Assembly: GCF_900109935.1 (NCBI RefSeq)
Contig: NZ_FOBV01000004.1
Span: 310,001 to 374,000 of the forward strand
DNA length: 64,000 nucleotides
Source of the DNA: Chryseobacterium taichungense
GTDB lineage: Bacteria; Bacteroidota; Bacteroidia; Flavobacteriales; Weeksellaceae
Direction: 5' to 3'
Below are positions 1 to 9,721 of this stretch, piece by piece; positions within the stretch are counted from its first letter, which is position 1; every line of letters starts with the position of its first letter. The notes under the pieces are model-generated. The model worked only from the letters and a program-made list of their open reading frames with translations, ran no database searches and had not been told where the DNA came from. A program made the translations under genes and the position numbers.

Positions 1-25
1 GGTAATGGTAAAAAACAGAGATTAA
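1..25 (+). CDS. C-terminal tail of a T9SS type B sorting-domain protein (5' end outside window)
   Basis: From base 2 the frame reads V-M-V-K-N-R-D followed by TAA at 23-25. This matches the last residues of the four complete paralogs downstream, which end WVLVKN(R/I)(D/E). It is therefore the extreme C-terminus of a further member of the same tandem family, whose body lies upstream of the window. It is followed directly by an intrinsic terminator. Nothing can be said about its N-terminal domains. Confidence 0.8.
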
Positions 26-43
26 ATTAATTACTAGTGAAAT

Positions 44-70
44 AAAACCGCTTTTTCAGGCGGTTTTTTT
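44..70 (+). terminator. Intrinsic terminator
   Basis: An 8-bp stem (AAAACCGC at 44-51 with GCGGTTTT at 60-67), an 8-nt loop and a T tract. It ends transcription of the upstream paralog and lies 30 bp before the next gene. Confidence 0.85.
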
Positions 71-100
71 CACATAACAATAAATAATAAATCATTTCTA

Positions 101-2446
101 ATGAAGAAACTAATACTACTGATTGTTTTATTTTTCTCACAAATAATCTTTTCGCAGTCGGATTGTACTTCAGCAATTGCGGTTTGTGGAAATTCCGGAC
201 AGTCCTATACACCAAGTGGACATGGGACCGTACAGGAAAGTCCCTTAGGGGGATGTTTAGGGTCAGAACATTTCTCTGTATGGTATAAATTTACCATCGC
301 CACTTCCGGAACATTAACATTTGTAATTGACCCGAATGTTTTTGAAGATGATTACGATTGGGCTGTGTATGGTCCAAATCCGACATGCGGCAGCTTGGGA
401 ACTCCAATAAGATGTAACTTTTCCGGAGCAGATGGCCCTACAGGACTTAATATGACTGCAACAAATACTTCAGAACCCGCAGGAGGGCCTACTTTTTGTT
501 CATATATGGATGTTGTTGCCGGTGAAACCTATTATCTTATCGTTGACAACTTCTTATCTACTGCCAATGGTTTCGATTTAACATGGGGAGGAACTGCTAC
601 TCTGGCATCGCCATTTACAGATCCCAATTTAACACCGAATCCTTTTGTACCACCTGGCACTCCAAGTGCAACACCTGACGGGCCAAATCAAATCGTGCAG
701 TGTCAGTTGCCAACAACATTTGATTTCAGCACTCTTACTGCAGGAATCGTTAATGGAAATCCTAATTTCCAGGTAACTTATCATTACAATGTAAATGATG
801 CCATTACTTTATCTAGCCCTATTACAACACCGATTACAATAAACGGGACAACTATTTATTATTATAGCATCCATTATCAGGATCCTACAAACCCTAATAA
901 CCCTATCAATAGCTGTACACAGATTGGATCAATAAAATTTGTGCCGGGAAATATTACACCCAATAATGCTACACTGACCAGCTGTAATTACAACAATTCA
1001 GGTACAGGTATTTTTGATCTGACTTCGGCCAGCGTTTATACGCCGACCGCAGGAGTTACAAAAAAATACTACCCTTCTTTGGCAGATATGAATGCAGGAA
1101 CCAATGAAATTACGAATCCTGGTGCATATTCATCAGCAGCTCCGAAAACGATTTATGTAAAAATAACCACGGATCAGGGATGTTACGGGAATGCACAAAT
1201 CCAGCTGCAGTTCTTTGCACCGCTTCCTGCCGTAAATATTACATTAAAAGCCTGTAACAACAACAATGCAGGTACTGGTCTTTATGATCTGACATCAGCA
1301 AACGTATATCCTCCGGGTAACGTTACTAAGAAATACTACCTGAGTGTTGCAGATATGAATGCGGGAATCAACGAAATTGCGAATCCTGCAAGCTATACCT
1401 CAGCAGCTCCTAAAACAATTTATGTACGAGTAACTAATCCACAAGGATGTACAGGACAGTCGGAAATTTCTTTACAATATTTCCCTGTTGTCACAGTAAC
1501 TGAAGCAACATTAGAATCATGCTTTATTGAGACAGCTACCAATACGGCTACTTTTGATCTTACGCAAGCAAATGTTACTTCTCAGACCGGAGTGGTAAAA
1601 GCTTACTTTACAACACAGGCTGATGCACTGGCAGGAACCAATCCTATTGCAAACCCTTCAAATTATATATCAACTACTACGACAATCTATATAAGGGTAA
1701 GTAATGCAAATGATTGCTTTGCTATCGCAAAAGTTAATCTTAAAGTGTTACCTCCTGTACAATCCAGCGTTCTTAAAGATAAAATTATCTGTATAGAAGA
1801 TAAAACAACTTTAGACGCAGGACCAGGCTTCGATGCCTACGAATGGAGCACGGGGGCTACCACCCAATCTATTTCCAATGTTGGAGCAGGTGCATACTGG
1901 GTTAGACTGAAAACTGGAAAATGCTGGACATTACAGTTGGTAAAAGTAAATGCTTCTGTACAACCTGTAATCACCAATATTGACATCAATAATGATTCAT
2001 TTACGATAACCGTTAATGGAGGTAAAGGACCTTATCAATACTCACTTGACGGAATCAACTGGCAGGATTCAAACGTATTCACAGGGCTTCCGAGAGGAGA
2101 GAACAAAGTTTATGTAAAAGACTCTTATGACTGTAATCCGATCAGCGTTCAGGTAACGGTTCCTAATCTACTTAATGCCATTACACCGAACGGAGACAAC
2201 AAAAATGATTATATCGATTATTCTGCGTTGTCTTACAAGAAAAATGTGGTATTCACAGTATACGACAGATATGGAAACATGATGTACCGTGCAGACAAAA
2301 TCAGAAATTACACATGGGATGGTACTTCCAACGGAAAGAAAATCATGACCGGAACGTATTGGTATACGATCACATGGACTGAAAACGATAAAAACAATAC
2401 CGAAACCAAATACAGCGGCTGGGTATTGGTAAAAAATATCGATTAA
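101..2446 (+). CDS. T9SS type B sorting domain (gliding-motility C-terminal) surface protein, non-lectin head
   Basis: A 781-aa secreted protein. Residues 1-18 form a signal peptide (MKKLILL...IIFS). The head, about 20-170, has a disulfide-type beta-sandwich look (DCTSAIAVCG, VWYKFTIATSGTLTFVI) resembling PPC/CUB-like ligand-binding domains. Roughly residues 285-550 hold three copies of an ~87-aa repeat (motifs TSCNYNNSGTGIFDLT, KKYYPSLADM, TIYVK). An Ig-like module (TTLDAGPGFDAYEWSTGA) follows, and residues about 692-781 are the CHU_C/TIGR04131 domain (AITPNGDNKNDYIDY...WDGTSNGKK...GWVLVKN), the type B signal for T9SS export and surface attachment. Its last domain is closest to that of the 4915-7167 protein. 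Ligand unknown; probably an adhesin. Confidence 0.9.
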   Translation: MKKLILLIVLFFSQIIFSQSDCTSAIAVCGNSGQSYTPSGHGTVQESPLGGCLGSEHFSVWYKFTIATSGTLTFVIDPNVFEDDYDWAVYGPNPTCGSLGTPIRCNFSGADGPTGLNMTATNTSEPAGGPTFCSYMDVVAGETYYLIVDNFLSTANGFDLTWGGTATLASPFTDPNLTPNPFVPPGTPSATPDGPNQIVQCQLPTTFDFSTLTAGIVNGNPNFQVTYHYNVNDAITLSSPITTPITINGTTIYYYSIHYQDPTNPNNPINSCTQIGSIKFVPGNITPNNATLTSCNYNNSGTGIFDLTSASVYTPTAGVTKKYYPSLADMNAGTNEITNPGAYSSAAPKTIYVKITTDQGCYGNAQIQLQFFAPLPAVNITLKACNNNNAGTGLYDLTSANVYPPGNVTKKYYLSVADMNAGINEIANPASYTSAAPKTIYVRVTNPQGCTGQSEISLQYFPVVTVTEATLESCFIETATNTATFDLTQANVTSQTGVVKAYFTTQADALAGTNPIANPSNYISTTTTIYIRVSNANDCFAIAKVNLKVLPPVQSSVLKDKIICIEDKTTLDAGPGFDAYEWSTGATTQSISNVGAGAYWVRLKTGKCWTLQLVKVNASVQPVITNIDINNDSFTITVNGGKGPYQYSLDGINWQDSNVFTGLPRGENKVYVKDSYDCNPISVQVTVPNLLNAITPNGDNKNDYIDYSALSYKKNVVFTVYDRYGNMMYRADKIRNYTWDGTSNGKKIMTGTYWYTITWTENDKNNTETKYSGWVLVKNID

Positions 2447-2471
2447 TTATTAATTTAATTTTCAACTACTT

Positions 2472-2502
2472 AAATCACCTCTTATTAGGGGTGATTTTTT
2501 TA
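2472..2502 (+). terminator. Intrinsic terminator
   Basis: Stem AAATCACC (2472-2479) with GGTGATTT (2490-2497), then a T tract, 26 bp after the preceding stop codon. Confidence 0.85.
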
Positions 2503-2597
2503 TTCACATCAACACAAAACTGCATCATTAGTATATTGACGTACCACTGTGTTCATAAATTGTTGAATACTATTTTTTAATTGCTTATCAAAAAAAC

Positions 2598-2605
2598 TAT
2601 CTTTG
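2598..2605 (+). promoter_or_regulatory. -7 promoter element of dnaB (TATCTTTG)
   Basis: It matches the Bacteroidetes -7 consensus TAnnTTTG and ends only 7 nt before the dnaB ATG at 2613, so the transcript should start at or within a few bases of the start codon. A clear TTTG -33 box is missing; a T run lies at the expected distance. Confidence 0.55.
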
Positions 2606-2612
2606 CAGAACT

Positions 2613-4205
2613 ATGGCGCAGAAAGAAACACTATCTTCATTGACGAACGGAAACTTTGCAAAAGAACTCTCTATTGCAGATGGTAAAATGCCACCAAATG
2701 CACTGGATTTCGAAAGACTGGTTATCGGAACTTTTTTGATCGACAAAAAAGGTCTTGATCATTCTATTGACTTACTGACACCGGAAGTTTTTTATGATCC
2801 GAGACATCAGGTAATTTTTTCTACCATTTTAAAACTTTACGAAGGCAATCAACCTGTGGATTTAATGACCATTATTCAGGATCTGAAGAAGGATGGCAAA
2901 TTGAATTTGGCAGGAGGAGACAGCTATATTATTGATCTTACAATGGGAGTAAGTTCATCTGCACACATTGAATATCACGTTCGTGTTATTCTGGAAAAAT
3001 ATATCTTAAGAAGCTTAATTAATGTTTCGGCAAATGTTATCGATGCGGCCTATAAAGAAGCTACCGATGTTTTTGAACTTTTAGATAAAGCCGAACAGTC
3101 ATTCTTTGAGATTACCAACGGAACAATTAAAAAGGGGTTTGATACAGCTAACTCATTAGTGAAACAAGCTATTGACACCATTAAATCACTTAAAGATAAA
3201 GAAGGTCTTTCCGGAGTTCCTTCAGGATTCCGTGACGTGGATAAAGAAACCGGCGGATGGCAGAATTCCGACCTTATCATTATTGCGGCACGTCCGGCGA
3301 TGGGAAAAACAGCATTTCTTCTTTCCATGGCAAGAAATATTGCGGTAGGACACAAAATTCCGATGGCACTGTTCTCTCTCGAGATGGCTTCCGTACAGCT
3401 TATCACGAGGATGATTGCCTCTGAAACAAGAATTTCTTCAGAAAAATTAAGAAAAGGAACCCTGGACGATGAAGAATGGCAAAGACTATTCTCCAACGTT
3501 TCAGAACTGGAAAATGCTCCTTTATATATTGATGAAACCCCTTCCCTTTCCATATTCGACTTCCGTGCAAAGTGCAGACGACTGGTAATGCAACATGGAG
3601 TCAGACTCATCATGGTCGACTACCTTCAGCTGATGACCGCCGGCGGTGGAGGAAAAGGAACCGGAAACCGTGAACAGGAGATTTCCATGATCTCACGTTC
3701 CCTGAAAGCGATTGCAAAAGAACTTAACGTTCCTGTGATTGCCCTTTCCCAGCTTTCGCGTAGTGTGGAAACCCGTCCCGGGAAAAGACCTCAGCTTTCC
3801 GACCTTAGGGAATCAGGAGCGATTGAGCAGGACGCGGATATCGTATCATTCATCTTCCGTCCGGAATACTATAAAATTACCGTTTGGGATAATGACGAAG
3901 AAGGCCAGGAAACCTCCACCGAAAACCAGGCCGAACTTATCATTGCCAAGCACAGAAATGGAGCAACAGCTGACGTAAGATTATCTTTCTTAAAACATTT
4001 TGCCAAATTCGGCGATATCGAGGCAGCTTTTGACGGAGGAATGGGAGGCGGATACCCTTCAAATTTCGGATCCGGAGAACCGAGCGGCTTTGATAAAATC
4101 AAAACAACCATTCAGCCGGGGGCGGCATTTGACCTGCCAAATAATTCCCAGGTATCAGGATCTTCCATGAACGATTTTGATGATGATGACGATTTTCCAT
4201 TTTAA
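2613..4205 (+). CDS. dnaB: Replicative DNA helicase DnaB
   Basis: 530 aa; the hexameric 5'-3' helicase that unwinds DNA at the replication fork and recruits primase. The N-terminal DnaB domain (about residues 26-130, starting PPNALDFERLVIGTFLID) is followed by the RecA-like motor: Walker A ARPAMGKTAF near residue 226 and Walker B RLIMVDYLQLM near 331, then LSQLSRSVETRPGKRPQLSDLRESGAIEQDAD. The C-terminus carries a Gly/Ser-rich linker and an acidic tail (NDFDDDDDFPF), a tail resembling those through which single-stranded DNA-binding proteins contact partners. It is somewhat longer than E. coli DnaB (471 aa). It stands alone with rnhA inside an array of surface-protein genes. Confidence 0.97.
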   Translation: MAQKETLSSLTNGNFAKELSIADGKMPPNALDFERLVIGTFLIDKKGLDHSIDLLTPEVFYDPRHQVIFSTILKLYEGNQPVDLMTIIQDLKKDGKLNLAGGDSYIIDLTMGVSSSAHIEYHVRVILEKYILRSLINVSANVIDAAYKEATDVFELLDKAEQSFFEITNGTIKKGFDTANSLVKQAIDTIKSLKDKEGLSGVPSGFRDVDKETGGWQNSDLIIIAARPAMGKTAFLLSMARNIAVGHKIPMALFSLEMASVQLITRMIASETRISSEKLRKGTLDDEEWQRLFSNVSELENAPLYIDETPSLSIFDFRAKCRRLVMQHGVRLIMVDYLQLMTAGGGGKGTGNREQEISMISRSLKAIAKELNVPVIALSQLSRSVETRPGKRPQLSDLRESGAIEQDADIVSFIFRPEYYKITVWDNDEEGQETSTENQAELIIAKHRNGATADVRLSFLKHFAKFGDIEAAFDGGMGGGYPSNFGSGEPSGFDKIKTTIQPGAAFDLPNNSQVSGSSMNDFDDDDDFPF

Positions 4206-4217
4206 AAAATAAAAACT

Positions 4218-4256
4218 AAGATTTAGATTAAGGATATAAACCTTAGCCTCAATCTT
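4218..4256. repeat. Imperfect inverted repeat in the dnaB-rnhA gap
   Basis: Arms at 4218-4233 and 4241-4256 (AAGATT...AAGG against CCTT...AATCTT) match at their ends and mismatch in the middle. There is no T tract. It may be an mRNA hairpin or a small dispersed repeat; function unknown. Confidence 0.4.
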
Positions 4257-4275
4257 AACCTCATCCTTAAGCCTA

Positions 4276-4752
4276 ATGAAAATTGAAATATACACCGATG
4301 GAGCGTGCAGCGGAAATCCTGGAAAAGGCGGATATGGAATTCTCATGCGGGTACCCGAAAAAAAATATCAGAAAACATTTTCGAAAGGTTTCAGGAAAAC
4401 AACCAACAACCGGATGGAGCTTCTTGCAGTCATTACTGCTTTGGAAAAGCTGAAATCTCCGGAAAATGATATTCATATATACACCGACAGCAAATATGTT
4501 GCAGATGCCATTAATCAGAACTGGCTCGCCGGTTGGATCAAAAGAGGCTGGAAAAATGTCAAAAACCCCGACCTTTGGCAAAGATTTGTGGTATTATATA
4601 ATTTATACAAGCCAAAGATGCACTGGATCAAAGGGCACGCAGGCCATTTCGAGAACGAACTTTGTGATAAACTTGCCGTAACTGCCGCAGCATCAGCTGA
4701 TTTGGAAATCGATTCCTATTTTGAAAATCAGGAAAACAATTCTTTATTTTAA
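4276..4752 (+). CDS. rnhA: Ribonuclease HI
   Basis: 158 aa, the usual length of bacterial RNase HI, which cuts the RNA strand of RNA-DNA hybrids such as R-loops and Okazaki primers. All four acidic metal-binding residues are visible: D8 (IYTDGACSGNPG), E48 (NNRMELLAV), D71 (IYTDSKYV) and D131 (ENELCDKLA). The handle region (WIKRGWKNVKNPDLW) and KGHAGH are also present. There is no signal peptide, so it is cytoplasmic. It follows dnaB in the same direction after 70 bp and may be co-transcribed, which suits a replication role. Confidence 0.97.
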   Translation: MKIEIYTDGACSGNPGKGGYGILMRVPEKKYQKTFSKGFRKTTNNRMELLAVITALEKLKSPENDIHIYTDSKYVADAINQNWLAGWIKRGWKNVKNPDLWQRFVVLYNLYKPKMHWIKGHAGHFENELCDKLAVTAAASADLEIDSYFENQENNSLF

Positions 4753-4914
4753 TTTATATTGAAACTAAATATTGCTGACAACTTTTCAGTATTTCATGTT
4801 TTAACTTATCATTTATTACAATATCACCATCAATTCCAGTAAAATTAATATTAAATATATATTTATTGATTAGGATTTAATATCTTTGACACGTCTAATT
4901 TAAGTGTCTAATAA

Positions 4915-7167
4915 ATGAGTAAAAAAATCTACCTTCTTTTATTTCTGAATTTACTGCTGTGCTTTCCGCAACATTTTTTCGCCCAAACCTATCAGCTTAC
5001 AGGAAACCCTGTAAATACCACGGGTTGGACGATGGTTGCACCCACTGTAGTGAATACAGATTTTGTACAGCTGACCCCGGACACCAACAATCAATCCGGA
5101 TCTATACGGCTTAACGAACCTATAAACCTTAAGTATTGTGATAAATGGAGAGTGGAATTCGATTTCAGAATGGATTCTAACCAGACTGCAAACGGTGACG
5201 GTATTGCTTTCTGGTACCTTGCCAATCCGCCGGTTGCCAGTGTACTGGGCTCCGGTTTAGGTGTATCACAGAATGCAGTGGGCTTTATTGTAGGATTTGA
5301 TACCTATAACAACACCACGACTGCCGTAATGAGTAAAGTTCACGTAGCATACGGACAGGTTGCCAATACAACGGATAACAACAATGTTGAATTTTTCAAT
5401 GTTGCCGGAAGTTCTTTCCACTCACCGGATATGAATACCACCCTTCCTTTCCAGGGAACAACGTATAAGCATGTCGAGGTAACTGCGCAGGTAGATCCTG
5501 CTGCCCCGGCCAACTGGATCGTAAAAATTACCATAGATGGAAATTTGATCTGTAGCCAGTCTTTTGCACCATCTGGAACGGCAGCTGGAATGACAGTAGG
5601 CTATTTCGGATTCTCTGCTTCTACCGGAGGGAACAGATCCAGACATTCGATTAAAAATGTAAAGGTTTATATTGATAAAGTAGCGATTAATCAGGCTACC
5701 GTAACAGATACTTTTTGTCCAAATCCTTCTACCGGACAGGGAACTGTAAACTTAACGAATTATCAAAGCCAGTTTGTAACCAATCCTGCTAATTACACGT
5801 TTTCATACAGTGTATCAGGAACACCGATTACAAATCCTAATAATTTTCAATTCAGTGCCAATACTACGGTGTCAGTGCTAATTAAGGATAATTCGGGAAT
5901 TCTGTGCGATAACCCGGATGGTAAAATACAACTTAATCTTTCGCCATTTACGGCAACACCGGCAACGCTTACTGCATGTAACAATAATAACGCAGGAACG
6001 GCAACCTTCAATCTGACTCAGGCTAACGTTAATGAGCCCGCCGGATCAACAAAAAAATACTATAAAACACTGGAAAACCTGAATAACGGGGTCAATGAAA
6101 TCACAAATTTTGCAAATTATGTATCTGCTCCGGGAATTGTCTATGTAAAAGTAACTACACCGTTAGGATGCGTGGGTTCTGCGCCGATCACTTTGGCATT
6201 TTTCCCACCGATTGTGTCGAATGATGCGACGATAGAATCATGTTTTATAGAGGGAGCGCCTACTACAGCTTCTTTTGACCTGACACAGGCCAATGTAACT
6301 TCAGCGTCTGGCGTTACTAAAAAGTATTACAAAACTGAAGCTGATGCACTTGCCGAAACCAACGAAATTGTACCAGCCAACAACTATATTTCGACATCAT
6401 CAACAGTTTATGTGAGAATTACCAATCTTGCAGGATGTTACATTATCGTTAAAATAACCCTTAAAGTTTTACCTCCAATCTATTCTTCAGTACTGATGGA
6501 CAAAACCATCTGTATTGATGACAAGACAACTCTTGATGCAGGTGCCGGATTTGATACTTACTTGTGGAGTACGGGAGAAAACACCCAGACTATTCAGGAT
6601 GTAACCCCTGGTTTATATTGGGTTCAACTGAAGTCAGGAAGATGTACTACCATGCAGATGGTAAGAGTAAATCCTGCTCCTCAGCCAGTTATTTCAAATA
6701 TTGACATTACCAACAATACGATTACAGTAAACGTAAAAGGAGGAAAAGCTCCGTATCAGTATTCTCTTGACGGTGTTAACTGGCAGGATTCCAATATCTT
6801 CACGGGTCTTGCGAGGGGCGAAGTGGTTGTTTATGTAAAAGACGCTTATGACTGTACGCCAATTCATGTACAGATCACCGTTCCAAATCTTATCAATGCT
6901 ATTACGCCGAATGGAGATAACAAAAATGATTATATCGATTATTCCGCATTGGCATATAAGAAAAATCTTGTCTTCACGATCTATGACAGATATGGAAACA
7001 AACTGTATGAAGCAGACAAACTTAGAAACTACAAATGGGACGGAACCACCGGAGGCAAAAAAGTGATCACCGGAACCTACTGGTATACCATCACCTGGAA
7101 CGAAAATGACAAAAACAATACACAGACAACCTATAATGGATGGGTATTGGTAAAAAACAGAGAATAA
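4915..7167 (+). CDS. Lectin-like T9SS type B sorting domain surface protein (paralog 1)
   Basis: 750 aa. Signal peptide 1-24 (...CFPQHFFAQ). Residues 25 to about 255 resemble an L-type (legume-like) lectin sandwich: TGWTMVAPTVVNTDFVQLT, WRVEFDFRMDS, GDGIAFWYLANPP, VGFIVGFDTYNN, and the closing IKNVKVYIDK. Repeats with CNNNNAGTATFNLT and KKYYKT follow, then an Ig-like module (TTLDAGAGFDTYLWSTGE) and the CHU_C/TIGR04131 domain at about 660-750 (ITPNGDNKNDYIDY...GWVLVKNRE). The lectin part is nearly identical to that of the 9722-11716 protein, while the C-terminal domain is closest to the 101-2446 protein. It is probably a carbohydrate-binding surface adhesin; the sugar is unknown. Confidence 0.88.
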   Translation: MSKKIYLLLFLNLLLCFPQHFFAQTYQLTGNPVNTTGWTMVAPTVVNTDFVQLTPDTNNQSGSIRLNEPINLKYCDKWRVEFDFRMDSNQTANGDGIAFWYLANPPVASVLGSGLGVSQNAVGFIVGFDTYNNTTTAVMSKVHVAYGQVANTTDNNNVEFFNVAGSSFHSPDMNTTLPFQGTTYKHVEVTAQVDPAAPANWIVKITIDGNLICSQSFAPSGTAAGMTVGYFGFSASTGGNRSRHSIKNVKVYIDKVAINQATVTDTFCPNPSTGQGTVNLTNYQSQFVTNPANYTFSYSVSGTPITNPNNFQFSANTTVSVLIKDNSGILCDNPDGKIQLNLSPFTATPATLTACNNNNAGTATFNLTQANVNEPAGSTKKYYKTLENLNNGVNEITNFANYVSAPGIVYVKVTTPLGCVGSAPITLAFFPPIVSNDATIESCFIEGAPTTASFDLTQANVTSASGVTKKYYKTEADALAETNEIVPANNYISTSSTVYVRITNLAGCYIIVKITLKVLPPIYSSVLMDKTICIDDKTTLDAGAGFDTYLWSTGENTQTIQDVTPGLYWVQLKSGRCTTMQMVRVNPAPQPVISNIDITNNTITVNVKGGKAPYQYSLDGVNWQDSNIFTGLARGEVVVYVKDAYDCTPIHVQITVPNLINAITPNGDNKNDYIDYSALAYKKNLVFTIYDRYGNKLYEADKLRNYKWDGTTGGKKVITGTYWYTITWNENDKNNTQTTYNGWVLVKNRE

Positions 7168-7175
7168 TCAGCATT

Positions 7176-7211
7176 AAAAAAGATCACCCGCAAACCGGAG
7201 TGATCTTTTTT
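7176..7211 (+). terminator. Intrinsic terminator
   Basis: Stem AAAAAGATCAC (7176-7186) with GTGATCTTTTT (7200-7210), immediately after the stop codon. Confidence 0.85.
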
Positions 7212-7295
7212 AAAACCTCATCAGAATATCATATAGATATCAGCTAAAAACACAAATGACCAGTAAAACTTATTAATTAAACAATTAACCACTTC

Positions 7296-9551
7296 ATGAA
7301 AAACAATGGTTTTTATTATCTTTTCCTGATTCTCTTATTTTTATCTTGCAAGTTTTCTGCGCAAACGTATCAGCTTGCCGGCAACCCTGTCGTTACTACA
7401 GGGTGGGATCTCGTTTCCAGTGCCACTGTAAATACGGATTTCATACAACTTACCCAGGATGTTGGAAATCAATATGGCGCCATAAAACTTCAGGATCCTA
7501 TCAACTTAAAATATTGTGACAAATGGAAAGTGGAATTCGATTTCAGAATTGACGGAAACGGAACTGCGCAATATGGAAGAGGTGACGGCTTTACATTCTG
7601 GTATCTCGCCAATCCGCCAACAGGCTTCGTATCGGGAGGAGGACTGGGAATTCCGGCTAATGCCAGCGGACTGATGGTCGGTTTTGATATTTTCAACAAT
7701 TCAACGGAAGGACAGATGAGTAAAATTCATGTCTTATACGGAACGAATAACGGGCTGAACAATAATATCGAATACAATAATACAGCGGGAAGCACATTCC
7801 ACTCCCAGGATCTTAATCCTACCCAACCATTTGTAGGAGCCACTTATAAACACGTGGAAGTGAATGGGGAAACAGATCCAGCCAATCCCACCAGCTGGAT
7901 CATTAAGATAAAAATAGATGGTGTACAGATTGTAGATCAATCTTTTGCACCTTCCGGAGGGGCAATAGGAATGACGACCGGCTATTTTGGTTTTTCTGCG
8001 GCAACCGGAGGGGCAAGCGCAAGGCATTCCATTAAAAATGCAAAAATCTATATCGACAAGGTTCCGATCTTAACGAATACTATTAATCCTTTTGTCTGCG
8101 TAAATCCTGCAACAGGTAACGGAACAGTAGATTTAACTTCTTTCCAGAACCAATTTGTGACCAATCCAGCAAACTATACTTTTTCTTATTTTGGGCCCGG
8201 AGGAACACCAATCTCCAACCCTTCCAATTATCAGTATGCTACAGGAACAACCACTATTACCGTCGTTGTGAAAGATCCTTCTTCCACTTTATGCGACAAT
8301 GGTGACGGAAAGATCGTTCTTACACCAAGTCCTTTTGCTGCAAATGATGTAACGCTGACGGGATGTAACAACAATAATGCGGGAGGTGCTGTATTTGATC
8401 TTACTTCAGCTGCGGTGTCATCAGTTCCCGGAAGTACCTCCATATTCTACAATACGATGTATGATCTCAATAATCACATCAATCCTATTACCAGTCCTTC
8501 GGCCTATCTTTCGCCTGCAGCTACCATTTACGCTCAGGTGACTACCCCACAGGGATGTACGGATGTTGCTCAGATCACACTGGCTTTATTTCCAGTGGTA
8601 GAGGTTCAGGAAGCGACTTTAAGAGCTTGTGCTATTGAAAGTAATCCTTCAACTGGATTATTTAATCTTACTACTGCACCTGTTAACTCGCAAAGTGGTA
8701 TAACCAAAAAATATTATCCTTCTTTAGCAGATGCCCAGAACGGAGTCAATGAAATTTTGACCTTTAATTCTTACATTTCTCCAAACGGAGTCATTTATAT
8801 AAAAGTTACCAACACAAACGGATGTTATGCGATTGCCAAGGTGAATCTCGTTGTTATCCCTCAGGTTTTCTCTACCACACTGGATGACAAGATCATCTGT
8901 ATGGAAGACACTACAATCCTTGATGCAGGTCCCGGATTTACGGCGTACGAATGGAGCACCGGCGCAACTTCCAGAACAATAACGGCTGGAGTAGGTTTAT
9001 ATTGGGTAAAATTAAAAACAGGAGACTGTGTAGTTACCCAGACCGTAAAAGTCTATGCTTCAGAACAACCTGTGATAACCAGTGTTGATATTTCAAATAC
9101 AACGGTTACCGTATATGTAAATGGTGGAGCTGCTCCTTACCAGTATTCTACAGACGGGATCAACTGGCAGGAGTCTAATGAATTTAAGAACATGCCGAGA
9201 GGTGATAGTCACATTTTCGTAAAAGATGCCTATGACTGTAACCCGATTGAAATTACCATTGTAGTACCAAATATTATTAATGTAATCACCCCGAACGGAG
9301 ATGGAATAAATGATGCCGTAGATTATTCAGCGCTTGCCGGAAAACAGAATTTAATATTTAATGTCTATGATAGGTATGGTGCTAAAATTCACCAGGCAGA
9401 CAAATCCAACCGATACAAATGGGACGGAACTGTAGCAGGTAGAAAAGTACCTACAGGAAATTACTGGTATTCCGTTTCATGGAATGAAAATGACAAAAAG
9501 AACACTCCTGTAAAATATTCAGGATGGATTCTTGTGAAAAACAGAGATTAA
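7296..9551 (+). CDS. Lectin-like T9SS type B sorting domain surface protein (paralog 2)
   Basis: 751 aa. Signal peptide 1-23 (...LSCKFSAQ; the internal Cys is not in a good lipobox). The lectin-like domain, about 24-255, keeps the family pattern (WKVEFDFRIDGNG, GDGFTFWYLANPP, GFDIFNNS) but is clearly diverged from the other two copies. Three repeat modules, an Ig-like module (DTTILDAGPGFTAYEWSTGA) and the CHU_C domain (VITPNGDGINDAVDY...GWILVKNRD) follow. Its C-terminal half is closest to that of the 9722-11716 protein. It sits between two intrinsic terminators, so it is a separate transcription unit. Role inferred: exported surface lectin or adhesin. Confidence 0.88.
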   Translation: MKNNGFYYLFLILLFLSCKFSAQTYQLAGNPVVTTGWDLVSSATVNTDFIQLTQDVGNQYGAIKLQDPINLKYCDKWKVEFDFRIDGNGTAQYGRGDGFTFWYLANPPTGFVSGGGLGIPANASGLMVGFDIFNNSTEGQMSKIHVLYGTNNGLNNNIEYNNTAGSTFHSQDLNPTQPFVGATYKHVEVNGETDPANPTSWIIKIKIDGVQIVDQSFAPSGGAIGMTTGYFGFSAATGGASARHSIKNAKIYIDKVPILTNTINPFVCVNPATGNGTVDLTSFQNQFVTNPANYTFSYFGPGGTPISNPSNYQYATGTTTITVVVKDPSSTLCDNGDGKIVLTPSPFAANDVTLTGCNNNNAGGAVFDLTSAAVSSVPGSTSIFYNTMYDLNNHINPITSPSAYLSPAATIYAQVTTPQGCTDVAQITLALFPVVEVQEATLRACAIESNPSTGLFNLTTAPVNSQSGITKKYYPSLADAQNGVNEILTFNSYISPNGVIYIKVTNTNGCYAIAKVNLVVIPQVFSTTLDDKIICMEDTTILDAGPGFTAYEWSTGATSRTITAGVGLYWVKLKTGDCVVTQTVKVYASEQPVITSVDISNTTVTVYVNGGAAPYQYSTDGINWQESNEFKNMPRGDSHIFVKDAYDCNPIEITIVVPNIINVITPNGDGINDAVDYSALAGKQNLIFNVYDRYGAKIHQADKSNRYKWDGTVAGRKVPTGNYWYSVSWNENDKKNTPVKYSGWILVKNRD

Positions 9552-9568
9552 CTATTAATTTATAAACG

Positions 9569-9600
9569 AAGATCACTTCATTCTTTTGGAGTGATCTTTC
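9569..9600 (+). terminator. Intrinsic terminator
   Basis: Stem AAGATCAC (9569-9576) with GTGATCTT (9591-9598), followed by a short T-containing stretch. Confidence 0.7.
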
Positions 9601-9721
9601 ATTAAGAATAATATAAATTCCGGTACACATTATCTACTCATCAGTATGACATAAAAGGAAGGCACCACAAATGCTTTTATAATTTAACTACATTTACAAT
9701 CATAAACTAATACTTTATTAT

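Noticed and set aside
3050-3613. 187-codon open frame antisense to dnaB
   Set aside because: Lies wholly within the conserved dnaB coding sequence; composition is that of a reverse-strand shadow.
7341-7365. Lipoprotein signal in the 7296 gene product (SCKFSAQ)
   Set aside because: Although Cys follows Ser, the downstream SAQ cleavage context and the paralogs' signal peptides favour signal peptidase I.
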